Of a DNA stretch of 64,000 nt, positions 34,376 through 42,627 are shown piece by piece. This DNA comes from SHLQ01 sp964451305 (GTDB taxonomy: Bacteria; Actinomycetota; Acidimicrobiia; Acidimicrobiales; SHLQ01). The stretch lies in NCBI GenBank assembly GCA_964451305.1, contig CAYVHV010000003.1, positions 73,158-137,157 on the forward strand, read 5' to 3'. A model generated the notes under the pieces. That model was not told where the DNA came from. It saw nothing but the letters and a program-made list of their open reading frames with translations, and did not search any database. Numbering within the stretch: position 1 is the stretch's first letter; every line of letters begins with the position of its first letter. A program made the position numbers and the translations under genes.

Positions 34376-34846
34376 CTAGAAGAGCGCTTCGAGTTTGCCG
34401 ATCGCCATCTCCCAACCTTGGCCTCCTGGGGAGTCGGCGGGGACACCGATGTGGGTCATCACCATCTTGGTGCCGCCGTCCACCTCTTCGAGGTTGACCT
34501 CCACCGTCGTGGTCATGTCGGTGCCTTCCGGCATGCCCATGGCCTCCGGCGGGGTTGGGTTGCCGTCGGCATCGCACATCAACTCGGTGTAGACGAGTCG
34601 GTTTGGTGGGGACACCTCGAGGACTTCTCCGGTGAACCACATCACCATGTCGCCGTTCGGCGTGGACATTTCCATGCAGACGAGTCGAGTGAAGCCGACG
34701 GTCGCCTCCATATCGGCTCGTGGAATGGTCGCTCCTGGTGGGCCGTACCACTTTGCAAAGTTGTCGCCTTCGGCCCACATCGACCAGACGGTCTCGATCG
34801 GTGCGTTAAAGGTGCGCTCGATGGCGACCCATGCTGGTTGGTTCAT
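34376..34846 (-). CDS. AHSA1-type SRPBCC protein
   Basis: 156 residues. VAIERTFNAPIETVWSMWAE, then FAKWYGPPGATIPRADMEAT and YTELMCDADGNPTPPEAMGM are typical of the activator-of-Hsp90-homologue/START group found downstream of ArsR repressors. The closing segment TKMVMTHIGVPADSPGGQGW matches the family's final strand and helix. A hydrophobic-ligand-binding fold; the ligand is unknown. It follows the ArsR gene by 3 bases and is almost certainly cotranscribed and repressed with it. Confidence 0.87.
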   Translation of the reverse strand: MNQPAWVAIERTFNAPIETVWSMWAEGDNFAKWYGPPGATIPRADMEATVGFTRLVCMEMSTPNGDMVMWFTGEVLEVSPPNRLVYTELMCDADGNPTPPEAMGMPEGTDMTTTVEVNLEEVDGGTKMVMTHIGVPADSPGGQGWEMAIGKLEALF

Positions 34847-34849
34847 TGT

Positions 34850-35221
34850 TCAGCCTTTCGTTGAACGGTCGTGTTGAATTTCTGAGAGGTATTCGTCCAT
34901 GCGGTCGAAGCTGGTTTCCCACAGTTCGCGGTACTGCTCGGTCCACTTCGAGATTGTTTGAAGGGGGGCGGCGTCGATGGTGCACGGTCGATACTGTGCG
35001 CGCCTTCCCTGACGGATGAGGCCAGCGCGCTCGAGGACTTTGACGTGCCGAGAGATCGCCGGAAGGCTCATGTCGAACGGCTCGGCGATCTCATTCACGC
35101 TCGCCTCACCATCGGCGAGTCGAGCCAAGATCGCCCTGCGGGTTGGGTTCGCAAGGGCGGCGAACGCCTCGTCGAGGAAGTCGTCGTCGAGAAGAGGAGA
35201 GCTGGCGGCTTTCGACATCAT
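34850..35221 (-). CDS. ArsR-family winged-helix repressor
   Basis: 123 residues. FAALANPTRRAILARLADGE, then VNEIAEPFDMSLPAISRHVK and VLERAGLIRQGRRAQYRPC form the complete winged helix of an ArsR protein. No metal-binding Cys pair (CxC) is visible in the recognition helix, so it probably belongs to the non-metal subgroup paired with SRPBCC proteins. A perfect inverted repeat (35224-35239) directly upstream of its ATG is a likely autoregulatory operator. Confidence 0.9.
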   Translation of the reverse strand: MMSKAASSPLLDDDFLDEAFAALANPTRRAILARLADGEASVNEIAEPFDMSLPAISRHVKVLERAGLIRQGRRAQYRPCTIDAAPLQTISKWTEQYRELWETSFDRMDEYLSEIQHDRSTKG

Positions 35222-35223
35222 GG

Positions 35224-35239
35224 TTAACGTATCCGTTAA
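35224..35239. promoter_or_regulatory. Putative ArsR operator
   Basis: TTAACG-TATC-CGTTAA is a perfect 6-4-6 inverted repeat that begins 3 bases upstream of the ArsR start codon, a typical position and composition for ArsR autoregulation. A further TTAATTAAC follows directly. Confidence 0.6.
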
Positions 35240-35304
35240 TTAACAACTATGTCAAATTCACCAAGAGGCTTTGTGTGATTCGAAGTTCCGTAGATCCGAG
35301 AGTC

Positions 35305-35316
35305 GAACGGTTGTTC
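35305..35316. promoter_or_regulatory. LexA (SOS) box 1
   Basis: GAACGGTTGTTC fits the actinobacterial/Gram-positive SOS consensus GAAC-N4-GTTC exactly and is preceded by TC as in many such boxes. It covers the -35 hexamer of the small gene at 35408. A second box begins 4 bases further. Confidence 0.75.
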
Positions 35317-35339
35317 TAGGAACAATTGTTCGATAGCAT
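35311..35339 (+). promoter_or_regulatory. Putative promoter of the SOS-controlled small gene and radA
   Basis: TTGTTC (35311-35316) and TAGCAT (35334-35339) are exactly 17 bases apart. Both LexA boxes overlap or lie between these hexamers, where bound LexA would block RNA polymerase. Transcription would give a 5' leader of about 60 bases. Confidence 0.55.
35320..35331. promoter_or_regulatory. LexA (SOS) box 2
   Basis: GAACAATTGTTC is a fully palindromic 12-mer matching GAAC-N4-GTTC, followed by GA. It is close to the mycobacterial SOS box. It lies between the -35 and -10 elements of the putative promoter. Confidence 0.78.
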
Positions 35340-35407
35340 GTTCGTTCCCGGGCGGAGACCCGTTGTAGCACTACCCACATCAGCACGAACTCAAAAGGTT
35401 TCCGAAC

Positions 35408-35671
35408 ATGATCACCACACTCGCACTCAGTCCAGACACCAGCTCGAGCAGTGAAGAACGCCTGGCCCCAACGACTGCGGCACATCGTCGACGTCGCCAT
35501 CTGTCGGTGTATCACCGGGCGCTTCGCTCGGCGAAGACTCCGCAGCAGCGAGCTGCGGTCGCTGCTCGATACCGCAAACTCTTCGCATCCGATGCTGTGG
35601 AAGCGCCCACAGCAGCTGAGCCAATTCCGTTTCCCGTCGTTCACGGCAACGTTGTCAGACTCGCTTCGTAG
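35408..35671 (+). CDS. Small basic protein of unknown function, predicted SOS-induced
   Basis: 87 residues, not recognised. Ser/Thr-rich N-terminus, then HRRRRHLSVYHRALRSAKTP and QQRAAVAARYRKLFASDAVE, two probably helical basic segments, and a short hydrophobic C-terminus (PIPFPVVHGNVVRLAS). No signal peptide or membrane helix, so it should be cytoplasmic. Start ATG 35408 follows AAAGG. Two LexA boxes overlap its promoter and radA begins only 9 bases after its stop, so it probably belongs to the DNA-damage response. A division inhibitor or a DNA-binding accessory are possibilities only. Confidence 0.72.
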   Translation: MITTLALSPDTSSSSEERLAPTTAAHRRRRHLSVYHRALRSAKTPQQRAAVAARYRKLFASDAVEAPTAAEPIPFPVVHGNVVRLAS

Positions 35672-35680
35672 TCTCTGCTC

Positions 35681-37216
35681 ATGGCAAAGACGAAGACAGT
35701 TTTCCTCTGCAGGTCCTGCGGACACAAAGCCCACAAATGGATTGGCCAATGCCCGGACTGTAGCGAATGGAACAGCCACGATGAGGAGTTGGCCAACCGG
35801 GTAGCAGCAGCTCCGGCAATGGTCAGCGAAGCACCTCGGCCAATCACCGAGATCACCTCCGTCGACTTCCAGCCAACAGCTACCGGTCTCCCCGAACTCG
35901 ATCGCGTCCTCGGCGGCGGCATCGTCAACGGGTCGGTCACCCTCGTCGGAGGCGAGCCAGGAATTGGCAAGTCCACCTTGCTCCTTCAAGCAGCTGCCGC
36001 TCTGGCTCAGCAGGGCAAGACCTGCCTTTATGTTTCGGCAGAAGAATCGAGCGAACAGGTGCGGCTTCGCGCCGAACGCCTCGATGCGGTCGTCGACAAC
36101 CTGTGGCTCGTTTCTGAAACCTCACTGCCCGCAGTGCTCCAGCACTGCGACAGCCTGTCTCCCGACTTCGTTGTCATCGACTCGATCCAAACCGTGCACG
36201 ACCCCGATCTCACATCTGCTCCAGGTTCTGTTGGTCAAGTCCGACACTGCGCCCACATCCTCGTCACCGAGGCAAAGCGTCGTCGCATGAGCACCGTGCT
36301 CGTCGGCCACGTCACCAAAGAGGGAGGCCTCGCCGGGCCTCGGGCGCTCGAACACGTCGTCGACACCGTCCTTGGGTTCGAAGGCGATCGCCATCATGCG
36401 CTCCGTCTTCTTCGAGCGATCAAACACCGCTTCGGCGCCACTGATGAGCTCGGTGTCTTCGAAATGATGGGAAGCGGGCTCGAGTCCGTCAGCGATCCGA
36501 GCCGGCTCTTTCTCGCCGACCGCGCAAAAGACGTTGCCGGGTCGGTCGTCGTTCCCGTCCTCGATGGTCATCGGCCGCTCCTCGTCGAGGTTCAATCGCT
36601 CGTCGCCCCATCACCGCTTGCATCGCCACGACGCTCCGCTCAAGGCGTCGACAACGGACGGCTCTCACTAATCATTGCCGTGCTCGAACGGCGTTCGAAT
36701 ATTGGTTTCGCGAAGACCGATGTGTTCACGTCGGCCATTGGTGGGGTTAAGGTCGCCGAACCCGCAGCCGATCTTGGCATCGCGCTCGCACTCGCATCAT
36801 CGGTTACCGGCAACGCGCTCGACTCCAGCTTGGTTGCATGCGGCGAGATCGGTCTCGCTGGTGAGCTTCGCCAGTCGGCCCATACCGAACGTCGTCTCAT
36901 CGAGGCGGCTCGTGTCGGGTTCACCCGTGCGGTGATTCCAGCCGGAGCGCCTCCAACCCCCGATGGCATTCTTGGTTTGCGCGCCGAAACCCTCACCGAA
37001 GCGCTCCACCTCACCGGCATGATCGGCGGCCAAAACAGCGGGTTCTCCCGCCCGCCAGCGCGAGCCGGAGCGCCTTCAGGACGTCAAGGGCAACGACCGT
37101 CGCAAGGCCGAAACCCTCGACAGGGTCCAGCTCGCGGTCCAGAACTGACCGGGTCTGAGAGCGATGTTGATTGGGGCGTCGTACGGCCGCTTCGCCCGTT
37201 CACTGACGAACCATAG
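35681..37216 (+). CDS. radA: DNA repair protein RadA (Sms)
   Basis: 511 residues. N-terminal C4 zinc finger CRSCGHKAHKWIGQCPDCSE, Walker A GGEPGIGKSTLLLQAA, Walker B region FVVIDSIQTV, RadA-specific KNRFG motif as KHRFGATDELGVF, and a C-terminal Lon-protease-like domain (SAIGGVKVAEPAADLGIALA). RadA is a hexameric helicase-like ATPase that promotes branch migration in homologous recombination. The last 60 residues are an Arg/Gly/Gln/Pro-rich extension beyond the usual 450-460-residue protein. It follows the small LexA-controlled gene by 9 bases, so it is probably SOS-inducible here. Confidence 0.95.
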   Translation: MAKTKTVFLCRSCGHKAHKWIGQCPDCSEWNSHDEELANRVAAAPAMVSEAPRPITEITSVDFQPTATGLPELDRVLGGGIVNGSVTLVGGEPGIGKSTLLLQAAAALAQQGKTCLYVSAEESSEQVRLRAERLDAVVDNLWLVSETSLPAVLQHCDSLSPDFVVIDSIQTVHDPDLTSAPGSVGQVRHCAHILVTEAKRRRMSTVLVGHVTKEGGLAGPRALEHVVDTVLGFEGDRHHALRLLRAIKHRFGATDELGVFEMMGSGLESVSDPSRLFLADRAKDVAGSVVVPVLDGHRPLLVEVQSLVAPSPLASPRRSAQGVDNGRLSLIIAVLERRSNIGFAKTDVFTSAIGGVKVAEPAADLGIALALASSVTGNALDSSLVACGEIGLAGELRQSAHTERRLIEAARVGFTRAVIPAGAPPTPDGILGLRAETLTEALHLTGMIGGQNSGFSRPPARAGAPSGRQGQRPSQGRNPRQGPARGPELTGSESDVDWGVVRPLRPFTDEP

Positions 37217-37264
37217 GCTCTCTTCGAGCGGCGGTTGTCGCTGTGATCAGATGCGGTCGGTATT

Positions 37265-37299
37265 AGGGAAAACCCTGACACCGATTTCCGGGGAACCCC
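37265..37299. promoter_or_regulatory. Pair of short palindromes upstream of the MacB-type ABC genes
   Basis: AGGGAAAACCCT (37265-37276) and GGGGAACCCC (37290-37299) are each followed by TGA-GAC-like bases and are spaced by 13 bases, about 80 bases before the ATPase start. The repeated A/G-GGG-A(n)-CCC form suggests a regulator, for example a NarL/LuxR-type response regulator. No regulator gene is adjacent. Confidence 0.4.
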
Positions 37300-37377
37300 T
37301 GATGACAGGCGTGTGTCGGGTCTTGAAGATGGAAGTACGTCGTCGCGTGATGACGTGTGACCAGCGGGAGACCCGAT

Positions 37378-38160
37378 ATGACAATGCTCGAATCACCAAC
37401 ACACACACGGCCTGAGCTGGTCGCCGCGTACGCGGAGCAAGCTCGGAAGGTGTACGGCGAAGGCGACACCCAGGTCGTCGCGCTCGATTCTGTCGACATT
37501 GCCTTCGGGGCCGGCGAGTTCACCGCAATCATGGGCCCGTCAGGTTCGGGCAAGTCGACGTTGATGCACAGCTTGGCTGGTCTCGACCGGTTGACCTCAG
37601 GTCGGGTGGTCATCGGTGACGTCGATCTGTCCGTGCTTTCTGAGAAGGAACTGACACTCCTACGCCGGACGAAGATCGGATTCGTCTTTCAAGCGTTCAA
37701 TCTGATCCCGACATTGACCGCCGCGGAAAACATCACCCTTCCAATCGACCTCGGGAAATCGACGCTCGACATGGCATGGTTCGACGAAGTCGTCCGCGCT
37801 GTCGGGCTCAATGATCGTCTTGGTCACAAGCCCAATGAACTCTCCGGCGGCCAACAGCAACGAGTTGCTGTTGCTCGGGCGTTGGCATCGCGACCGGAGG
37901 TCGTGTTTGCGGATGAACCGACGGGAAATCTCGATAGCACGACGGGTGCGGCGATCCTCCAATTTATGGCCGACGCTGTCCGCCAGTACCAACAGACGAT
38001 TGTGATGGTCACCCACGATCCGGTCGCGGCGTCATATGCCGATCGAGTGGTGTTTCTCGCCGACGGACAGATCCGGAGTGAACTGCGAGATCCGAGTACC
38101 GAGTCGATCCTTCAGTCTTTGCGTTCGACCGCCCAGAACGCTCCTAGCGAGCGGGTGTAG
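37378..38160 (+). CDS. MacB/LolD-type ABC transporter ATPase
   Basis: 260 residues from ATG 37378, chosen because GCGGGAG lies 8 bases ahead; GTG 37357 is also open. Walker A GPSGSGKSTLMHSLAG, Q-loop FVFQAFNLIPTLTAAENI (the MacB/LolD-type Q-loop), signature LSGGQQQRVAVARAL, Walker B VVFADEPTGNLDS and switch MVTHDPVAA. Type VII ABC systems of this class drive mechanotransmission rather than channel transport: export of peptides, lipoprotein release or cell-wall hydrolase control. The permease begins 2 bases after the stop. Confidence 0.92.
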   Translation: MTMLESPTHTRPELVAAYAEQARKVYGEGDTQVVALDSVDIAFGAGEFTAIMGPSGSGKSTLMHSLAGLDRLTSGRVVIGDVDLSVLSEKELTLLRRTKIGFVFQAFNLIPTLTAAENITLPIDLGKSTLDMAWFDEVVRAVGLNDRLGHKPNELSGGQQQRVAVARALASRPEVVFADEPTGNLDSTTGAAILQFMADAVRQYQQTIVMVTHDPVAASYADRVVFLADGQIRSELRDPSTESILQSLRSTAQNAPSERV

Positions 38161-38162
38161 CT

Positions 38163-40679
38163 ATGTGGAACATCACGACGAGAAACGTGGCCGCGAACAA
38201 GATTCGCCTTGCATTGACGGCACTCGCGATTGTGCTCGGTGTCGGGTTCGTATCCTCAGCCAACATTCTCAGCGACGGCCTGCGTCAATCATTTGGCGAT
38301 CTCGCCGCCGAGATCGTCGAGGGAACCGACCTCGAGGTCGACCGGCTCACCGCCGATGTGCCGCTCAACGCGAACGAAGAAGCCGAGATCGAATCTGTGC
38401 CCGGTGTGCGAGAAGCCGAAGGAAACTACGGGTCTGACACGGTCTTCATCGTTCGCCCCGACGGGACGCTCGTACGACCTCAAGGCCCTCCCGTATTCGC
38501 CTTCAGCTGGACCGTCGATGAACAGCTCAATTCATCGACGATCGAACAAGGTCGTGCTCCCGAAGGGCCGGGCGAATGGGTGGTCGATCTCGATACTGCT
38601 GCGAATGAGGGCCTGCAGATCGGCGAAACATACGAACTTGTCGTTCCGACTTCCGATGGCTTCACGTCCGCAGAGCTCGTTGGGACGTTTCGATTTGGTT
38701 CAGAGAATCAGGCCAACGGTGCGGTCCTGATCGCCTTCGAAGCAGATACGACGGCGACGCTGCTCGGCCAAGAAGACTTCAACTCGATCGCTGTGGCGAT
38801 CGACGGGACCCGGCCGGTAGTCGATGTTCGAACCGACATCGAAACCCTCTTCGGCGAGAGCTACGAGGTTCTCGACACCGCCGATCTCAACGCGGAGACC
38901 ACCGCGGGCTTCAACCAGTTCATCGACATCTTTGCGTGGGTCCTCCGAGCGTTCGCCATCGTGGCGCTCTTCGTGTCGGTATTCATCATTGCGAACACGT
39001 TCAACATCGTGATGAGCCAACGAATTCGCGAGCTCGGCCTCCTTCGAGCTGTTGGAGCAACCCCGACGCAGGTCCAGCGAGCGGTGCTCGGAGAGGCGCT
39101 GATCGTCGGGTTCGTTGCCTCCGGGATCGGTATCGGCGTCGGAGTTGCGCTTGCGTATGGTCTAGAAGCGGTCCTCAACGGGGTCGGAGCCTCGTTACCT
39201 CCGTTTGGGAAACCGTTGTCGTTCGCAACGGTCGCGATCGGTATGGGTGTTGGCGTCACGGTGACACTGATTTCCGCCTGGGTCCCTGCTCGCCGCGCAG
39301 GATGTACATCTCCAGTGACCGCGATCAGTGGGACCGACGTCGTCAACGCAGGCAGCCGACGGTCGACGATCATCGGCGCTGTGTTCGCAATCGCTGGCGG
39401 TCTGTTGACCGGTGTCGCACTCTTCGGAGGCCTCGAGAGCACCGCGACGCTGCTCACCCTTCTCGGGGTCGGCGCCGCCCTCTTTCTGGTTGGTGTCACG
39501 CTGCTCAGCTCACTCGTGGCGGCACCGATCAGTCGGTTGCTCGGAGTGCCGCTCGCCGCTGCCTACAAGCGGCCGGGCGTTCTCGCGAAAGAGAATGCCG
39601 CCCGAAATCCGAAGCGCACAGCGACGACAGCGGCTGCGCTCATGATCGGTCTTTCGCTCGTATCGATGGCGTTCGTCATCGGTCAAACGCTGAAGAGCGA
39701 CCTCAACGAGCTCCTCGAGACCACCGTCCAGGCTGATTACGCCGCGTTTGCGAACACGAGCGGACTCGTACCCGAATCGATCGTGGCTGAGCTCGCGGCA
39801 GCACCCGAATTCGACACGGTCGTCGGGTTCAAATATTGGAGCACGCAGGTCGGTGGGATCGAGGGAATCGAGATCGCCACGACCGACTTGGATGTGCTTC
39901 CCGTCGTCCTCGACCTCGACCTAATCGAAGGCGACTTCAGCTCGATCGATGACGGTTCGGCCGCTATCTGGGAAGGGTTCGCTGAAGACAACGGGCTCGT
40001 CCTCGGAGACGAAGTGAACGTCGTGCTCGACGATGGCTCGACGACCGAACTTGTCATCGAGGCCATCTTTGCCGACAGCAATATCTTCGAAGGCCTCGTC
40101 GTGACCGATGCCCGGTGGGACACCATCGGCACTCAAGACACGTTCGATTGGGTAGCGATCAACGCTATCGATGGTGGCCTCGCCGAAGCCGACTCCGCCA
40201 TCACAGCACTGGCCGGCGACTTCCCTCAGGTGCTCCTACAATCAGCGGCCCAATATCGTGCCGACATCACCGGGCAGGTCGACTTCCTGCTGTCGATACT
40301 CACAGGGTTCCTCGGACTGGCGATCCTGATCGCCTTCATCGGAATCATCAACACCATGGCACTGAGCGTCTTCGAACGCACCCGAGAACTTGGTCTGTTG
40401 CGGGCTGTCGGGATGACCCGAAAGCAAGTGCACAAGATGGTGCGATGGGAAGCGGCGATCGTTTCATCGGTCGGTGCGCTCTTTGGAGCTGCCGTTGGCA
40501 TTCTCTTCGCAGTTCTCATCGTGACCGCTACACCCGACGTGGTTCTGAACAACCTGGCGATTCCATGGCTCTCGCTGCTGGCCCTCGTGGTGGTCTCTGG
40601 GCTTGTAGGACTCGTCGCTGGTTTCATGCCCGCTCGCCGAGCCGGAAAGCTCGATGTACTGACAGCCATCGGAGGATGA
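38163..40679 (+). CDS. FtsX-like ABC permease (MacB-type, two FtsX domains)
   Basis: 838 residues. First membrane helix at about 20-40 (RLALTALAIVLGVGFVSSAN), a large extracytoplasmic domain to about 250, three helices with the FtsX signature (RIRELGLLRAVGATPTQVQR), a second half with ARNPKRTATTAAALMIGLSL, another exposed domain, and a final FtsX block (RTRELGLLRAVGMTRKQVHK) ending ARRAGKLDVLTAIGG. This duplicated layout is typical of actinobacterial FtsX/MacB permeases. Function with the adjacent ATPase; substrate unknown. Confidence 0.92.
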   Translation: MWNITTRNVAANKIRLALTALAIVLGVGFVSSANILSDGLRQSFGDLAAEIVEGTDLEVDRLTADVPLNANEEAEIESVPGVREAEGNYGSDTVFIVRPDGTLVRPQGPPVFAFSWTVDEQLNSSTIEQGRAPEGPGEWVVDLDTAANEGLQIGETYELVVPTSDGFTSAELVGTFRFGSENQANGAVLIAFEADTTATLLGQEDFNSIAVAIDGTRPVVDVRTDIETLFGESYEVLDTADLNAETTAGFNQFIDIFAWVLRAFAIVALFVSVFIIANTFNIVMSQRIRELGLLRAVGATPTQVQRAVLGEALIVGFVASGIGIGVGVALAYGLEAVLNGVGASLPPFGKPLSFATVAIGMGVGVTVTLISAWVPARRAGCTSPVTAISGTDVVNAGSRRSTIIGAVFAIAGGLLTGVALFGGLESTATLLTLLGVGAALFLVGVTLLSSLVAAPISRLLGVPLAAAYKRPGVLAKENAARNPKRTATTAAALMIGLSLVSMAFVIGQTLKSDLNELLETTVQADYAAFANTSGLVPESIVAELAAAPEFDTVVGFKYWSTQVGGIEGIEIATTDLDVLPVVLDLDLIEGDFSSIDDGSAAIWEGFAEDNGLVLGDEVNVVLDDGSTTELVIEAIFADSNIFEGLVVTDARWDTIGTQDTFDWVAINAIDGGLAEADSAITALAGDFPQVLLQSAAQYRADITGQVDFLLSILTGFLGLAILIAFIGIINTMALSVFERTRELGLLRAVGMTRKQVHKMVRWEAAIVSSVGALFGAAVGILFAVLIVTATPDVVLNNLAIPWLSLLALVVVSGLVGLVAGFMPARRAGKLDVLTAIGG

Positions 40680-40700
40680 GCCGCGGGCTAACGTAGTCAG

Positions 40701-41192
40701 ATGCGCGCCTACGAACCGGCTGATGCCGAAGCTGTCCTTGCAATCAACAAAGAGAATGAACCCGCGGTCGGTCCGCTCGACCAAGACAAGCTCGAGTTCT
40801 TCGCTCGGGTCGCGGCGTTCTTCATTGTTGCCGAAGGCGACGATGATGTGCCGCGTGGCTTTTTGATCGGTCTCGACAATGACGCTTCCCCGGAGTACAC
40901 GAGTCCGAACTTTGCGCACTTTACTGCGAAGTACACGTCAGAACTGGCGTACGTCGATCGCGTTGCGGTGACTGCAGATGCCCAAGGGCAAGGCCTTGGA
41001 CCTGCGATGTACAACGCGTTCGAAGCGTGGGCGATCGGCTTTGGCAAAGGGGTCTTGGCCGCCGAAGTCAACACGATTCCCGATAACCCGCACTCACATC
41101 ACTTCCACCAGAAGTTCGGCTTCAGCGAGATGGAGCGAGGCCGCCCCTACGGTCCCAACGAAGAAGTTGCCTACTACGAGAAGTGGCTGTAA
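40701..41192 (+). CDS. GNAT-family N-acetyltransferase
   Basis: 163 residues. Acetyl-CoA motif A is seen as YVDRVAVTADAQGQGLGPAM (RxxGxG/A variant Q-G-Q-G-L-G), and motif B as AAEVNTIPDNPHSHHFHQKF followed by GFSEMERG. Length is normal. Substrate unknown. The gene starts 21 bases after the FtsX stop and ends beside a GGGGTC-type palindrome separating it from the convergent Crp/Fnr gene. Confidence 0.87.
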   Translation: MRAYEPADAEAVLAINKENEPAVGPLDQDKLEFFARVAAFFIVAEGDDDVPRGFLIGLDNDASPEYTSPNFAHFTAKYTSELAYVDRVAVTADAQGQGLGPAMYNAFEAWAIGFGKGVLAAEVNTIPDNPHSHHFHQKFGFSEMERGRPYGPNEEVAYYEKWL

Positions 41193-41196
41193 CCCC

Positions 41197-41235
41197 AACC
41201 CTTCGGTTTGGAGTTTGACCCCAAATCGAAGGGTT
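41197..41235. repeat. Diverged copy of the dispersed GGGGTC-type palindrome
   Basis: 39 bases. Left arm AACCCTTCGGTTTGGAGTT differs at three positions from the consensus; right arm GACCCCAAATCGAAGGGTT is intact. It lies between the convergent GNAT and Crp/Fnr genes and can act as a terminator. Confidence 0.88.
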
Positions 41236-41257
41236 GACGCAATAGCGATGCCGCTGC

Positions 41258-41917
41258 TTAACGGCTACGGATTTCCAGCTGCTTGCGGTTCGTGATCGTG
41301 TATCGACGATCGGTTTGGCTTAGCCAACCAAGACGGATGAACGCGGAGATTGCCTTATTCACTCGTTCACGCGAGGCGCCGACCATGCCGGACAGTTCTT
41401 CCTGGGTGATTGGAAGGGTGAACTCATCGTTGTCGCCAGCGAGCTCGAGAAGGCGCTTGGCCGTGCGGCCCGTGACATCGAGGAAGACCGAGTCCGCGAG
41501 TGCTTCATCCATCGAGCGAAGGCGGCGAGCGAGCATATCAACCACACGCCATAACAGGTCTGGGTGCTCTTCGTACACAGCGCGTACTGGCCCGTAAGGG
41601 ATCTCTGCGACCTTTGAAGGCTCGAGGGCGCGAGCTTCTGCCGAACGGCCGAGACCATCGAACAAGCCCATCTCTCCAAAGAGGTCGCCGTCTTCCATCA
41701 ATGCAACGACAGACTCACGGCCATCCACCGACTTGTTTGCGATTGCGATGCGACCACTGATCACGATGTACAGCGCGTCGGGCTCTTGTGCCTCGGAGAA
41801 CAAAATGTCCCCGCGCCAAAGAGAACGTTCGGCAGCTTGTTTCGCCAGTTCGGAGAGGACTGTCTCGTCAACCTCACTGAAGAGATCGACGGAACTAAGA
41901 AGAGAGGTTTCGACCAT
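41258..41917 (-). CDS. Crp/Fnr-family transcriptional regulator
   Basis: 219 residues. N-terminal cyclic-nucleotide-binding beta-roll (DILFSEAQEPDALYIVISGR, then GDLFGEMGLFDGLGRSAEAR, the phosphate-binding cassette with G-E-M and R-S-A), a dimer helix and a C-terminal winged helix (ITQEELSGMVGASRERVNKA). The cassette is close to that of cAMP-binding Crp proteins. No Fnr-type Cys cluster is visible. Divergent from ispD with 20 bases between starts, so it may influence the isoprenoid operon. Confidence 0.9.
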   Translation of the reverse strand: MVETSLLSSVDLFSEVDETVLSELAKQAAERSLWRGDILFSEAQEPDALYIVISGRIAIANKSVDGRESVVALMEDGDLFGEMGLFDGLGRSAEARALEPSKVAEIPYGPVRAVYEEHPDLLWRVVDMLARRLRSMDEALADSVFLDVTGRTAKRLLELAGDNDEFTLPITQEELSGMVGASRERVNKAISAFIRLGWLSQTDRRYTITNRKQLEIRSR

Positions 41918-41937
41918 AACGAGGCAATACTAGTGAC

Positions 41938-42627
41938 ATGAGCCACTCACGCGCCGAATCGTCTACCGATGATCTGCGAGAAGTCTGGACGATCGTCGTT
42001 GCTGGAGGCTCCGGACTTCGTTTTGGGAGCCGTAAGCAGTTCGCTGAGATCCATGGCAGGACGGTGCTCCAGCACTCCGTCGATACCGCGGCTCGGTCGT
42101 CCAAGGGCGTTGTTGTCGTCGTTCCCGAGGACTCGGTCGAATCGACCACGATCGAGCCGGTTGACGCCGACGTTTCGATCGTGGCTGGTGGAGCGACCCG
42201 CGCCGCGTCGGTGCGTGCAGGACTCTCGGCAGTTTCGGACACGGCATCGGTCGTGCTCGTTCATGACGCCGCGCGACCACTCGCATCGACCGAGGTGTTC
42301 GATCGAGTGGTCGGTGCTGTTGCCTCCGGCGCCAAAGCGGTCGTTCCGGCGATCGAGGTTTCTGACACGATTCGCCACAAAGACGGGGGAGTGGTCGACC
42401 GGAGCGAACTTCTCGCGGTCCAGACCCCACAGGGCTTCGACATCGGTACGCTTCGCAGGGCACACGCCAGCAACGATGACGCAACTGACGACGCAACGCT
42501 CGTTGAAGCGCTGGGTCACGAGGTCGTCATCGTCGAGGGCGACGCGGTCAACCAGAAGCTGACCCAACCGACCGACCTGCTCGTCGCAGAGAGCATCCTC
42601 AAGAATCTCGCCGGAAAGAACCAGTGA
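41938..42627 (+). CDS. ispD: 2-C-methyl-D-erythritol 4-phosphate cytidylyltransferase IspD
   Basis: 229 residues. Nucleotide-binding loop VVAGGSGLRFGSRKQFAEIH (G-x-G-x-R-x-x-x-x-x-K), VLVHDAARPLAS, and LLAVQTPQGFDIGTLRRAHA are the standard IspD motifs. It makes CDP-methylerythritol in the non-mevalonate isoprenoid pathway. Start of a tight run ispD-ispF-rlmB-mshA; GTGA couples it to ispF. Confidence 0.94.
   Translation: MSHSRAESSTDDLREVWTIVVAGGSGLRFGSRKQFAEIHGRTVLQHSVDTAARSSKGVVVVVPEDSVESTTIEPVDADVSIVAGGATRAASVRAGLSAVSDTASVVLVHDAARPLASTEVFDRVVGAVASGAKAVVPAIEVSDTIRHKDGGVVDRSELLAVQTPQGFDIGTLRRAHASNDDATDDATLVEALGHEVVIVEGDAVNQKLTQPTDLLVAESILKNLAGKNQ

Noticed and set aside
33115..34446. Long minus-strand ORF opposite the adhesin 3' end
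   Set aside because: Shadow of the repeat-rich coding strand; no recognisable domains and it crosses the terminator at 34317.
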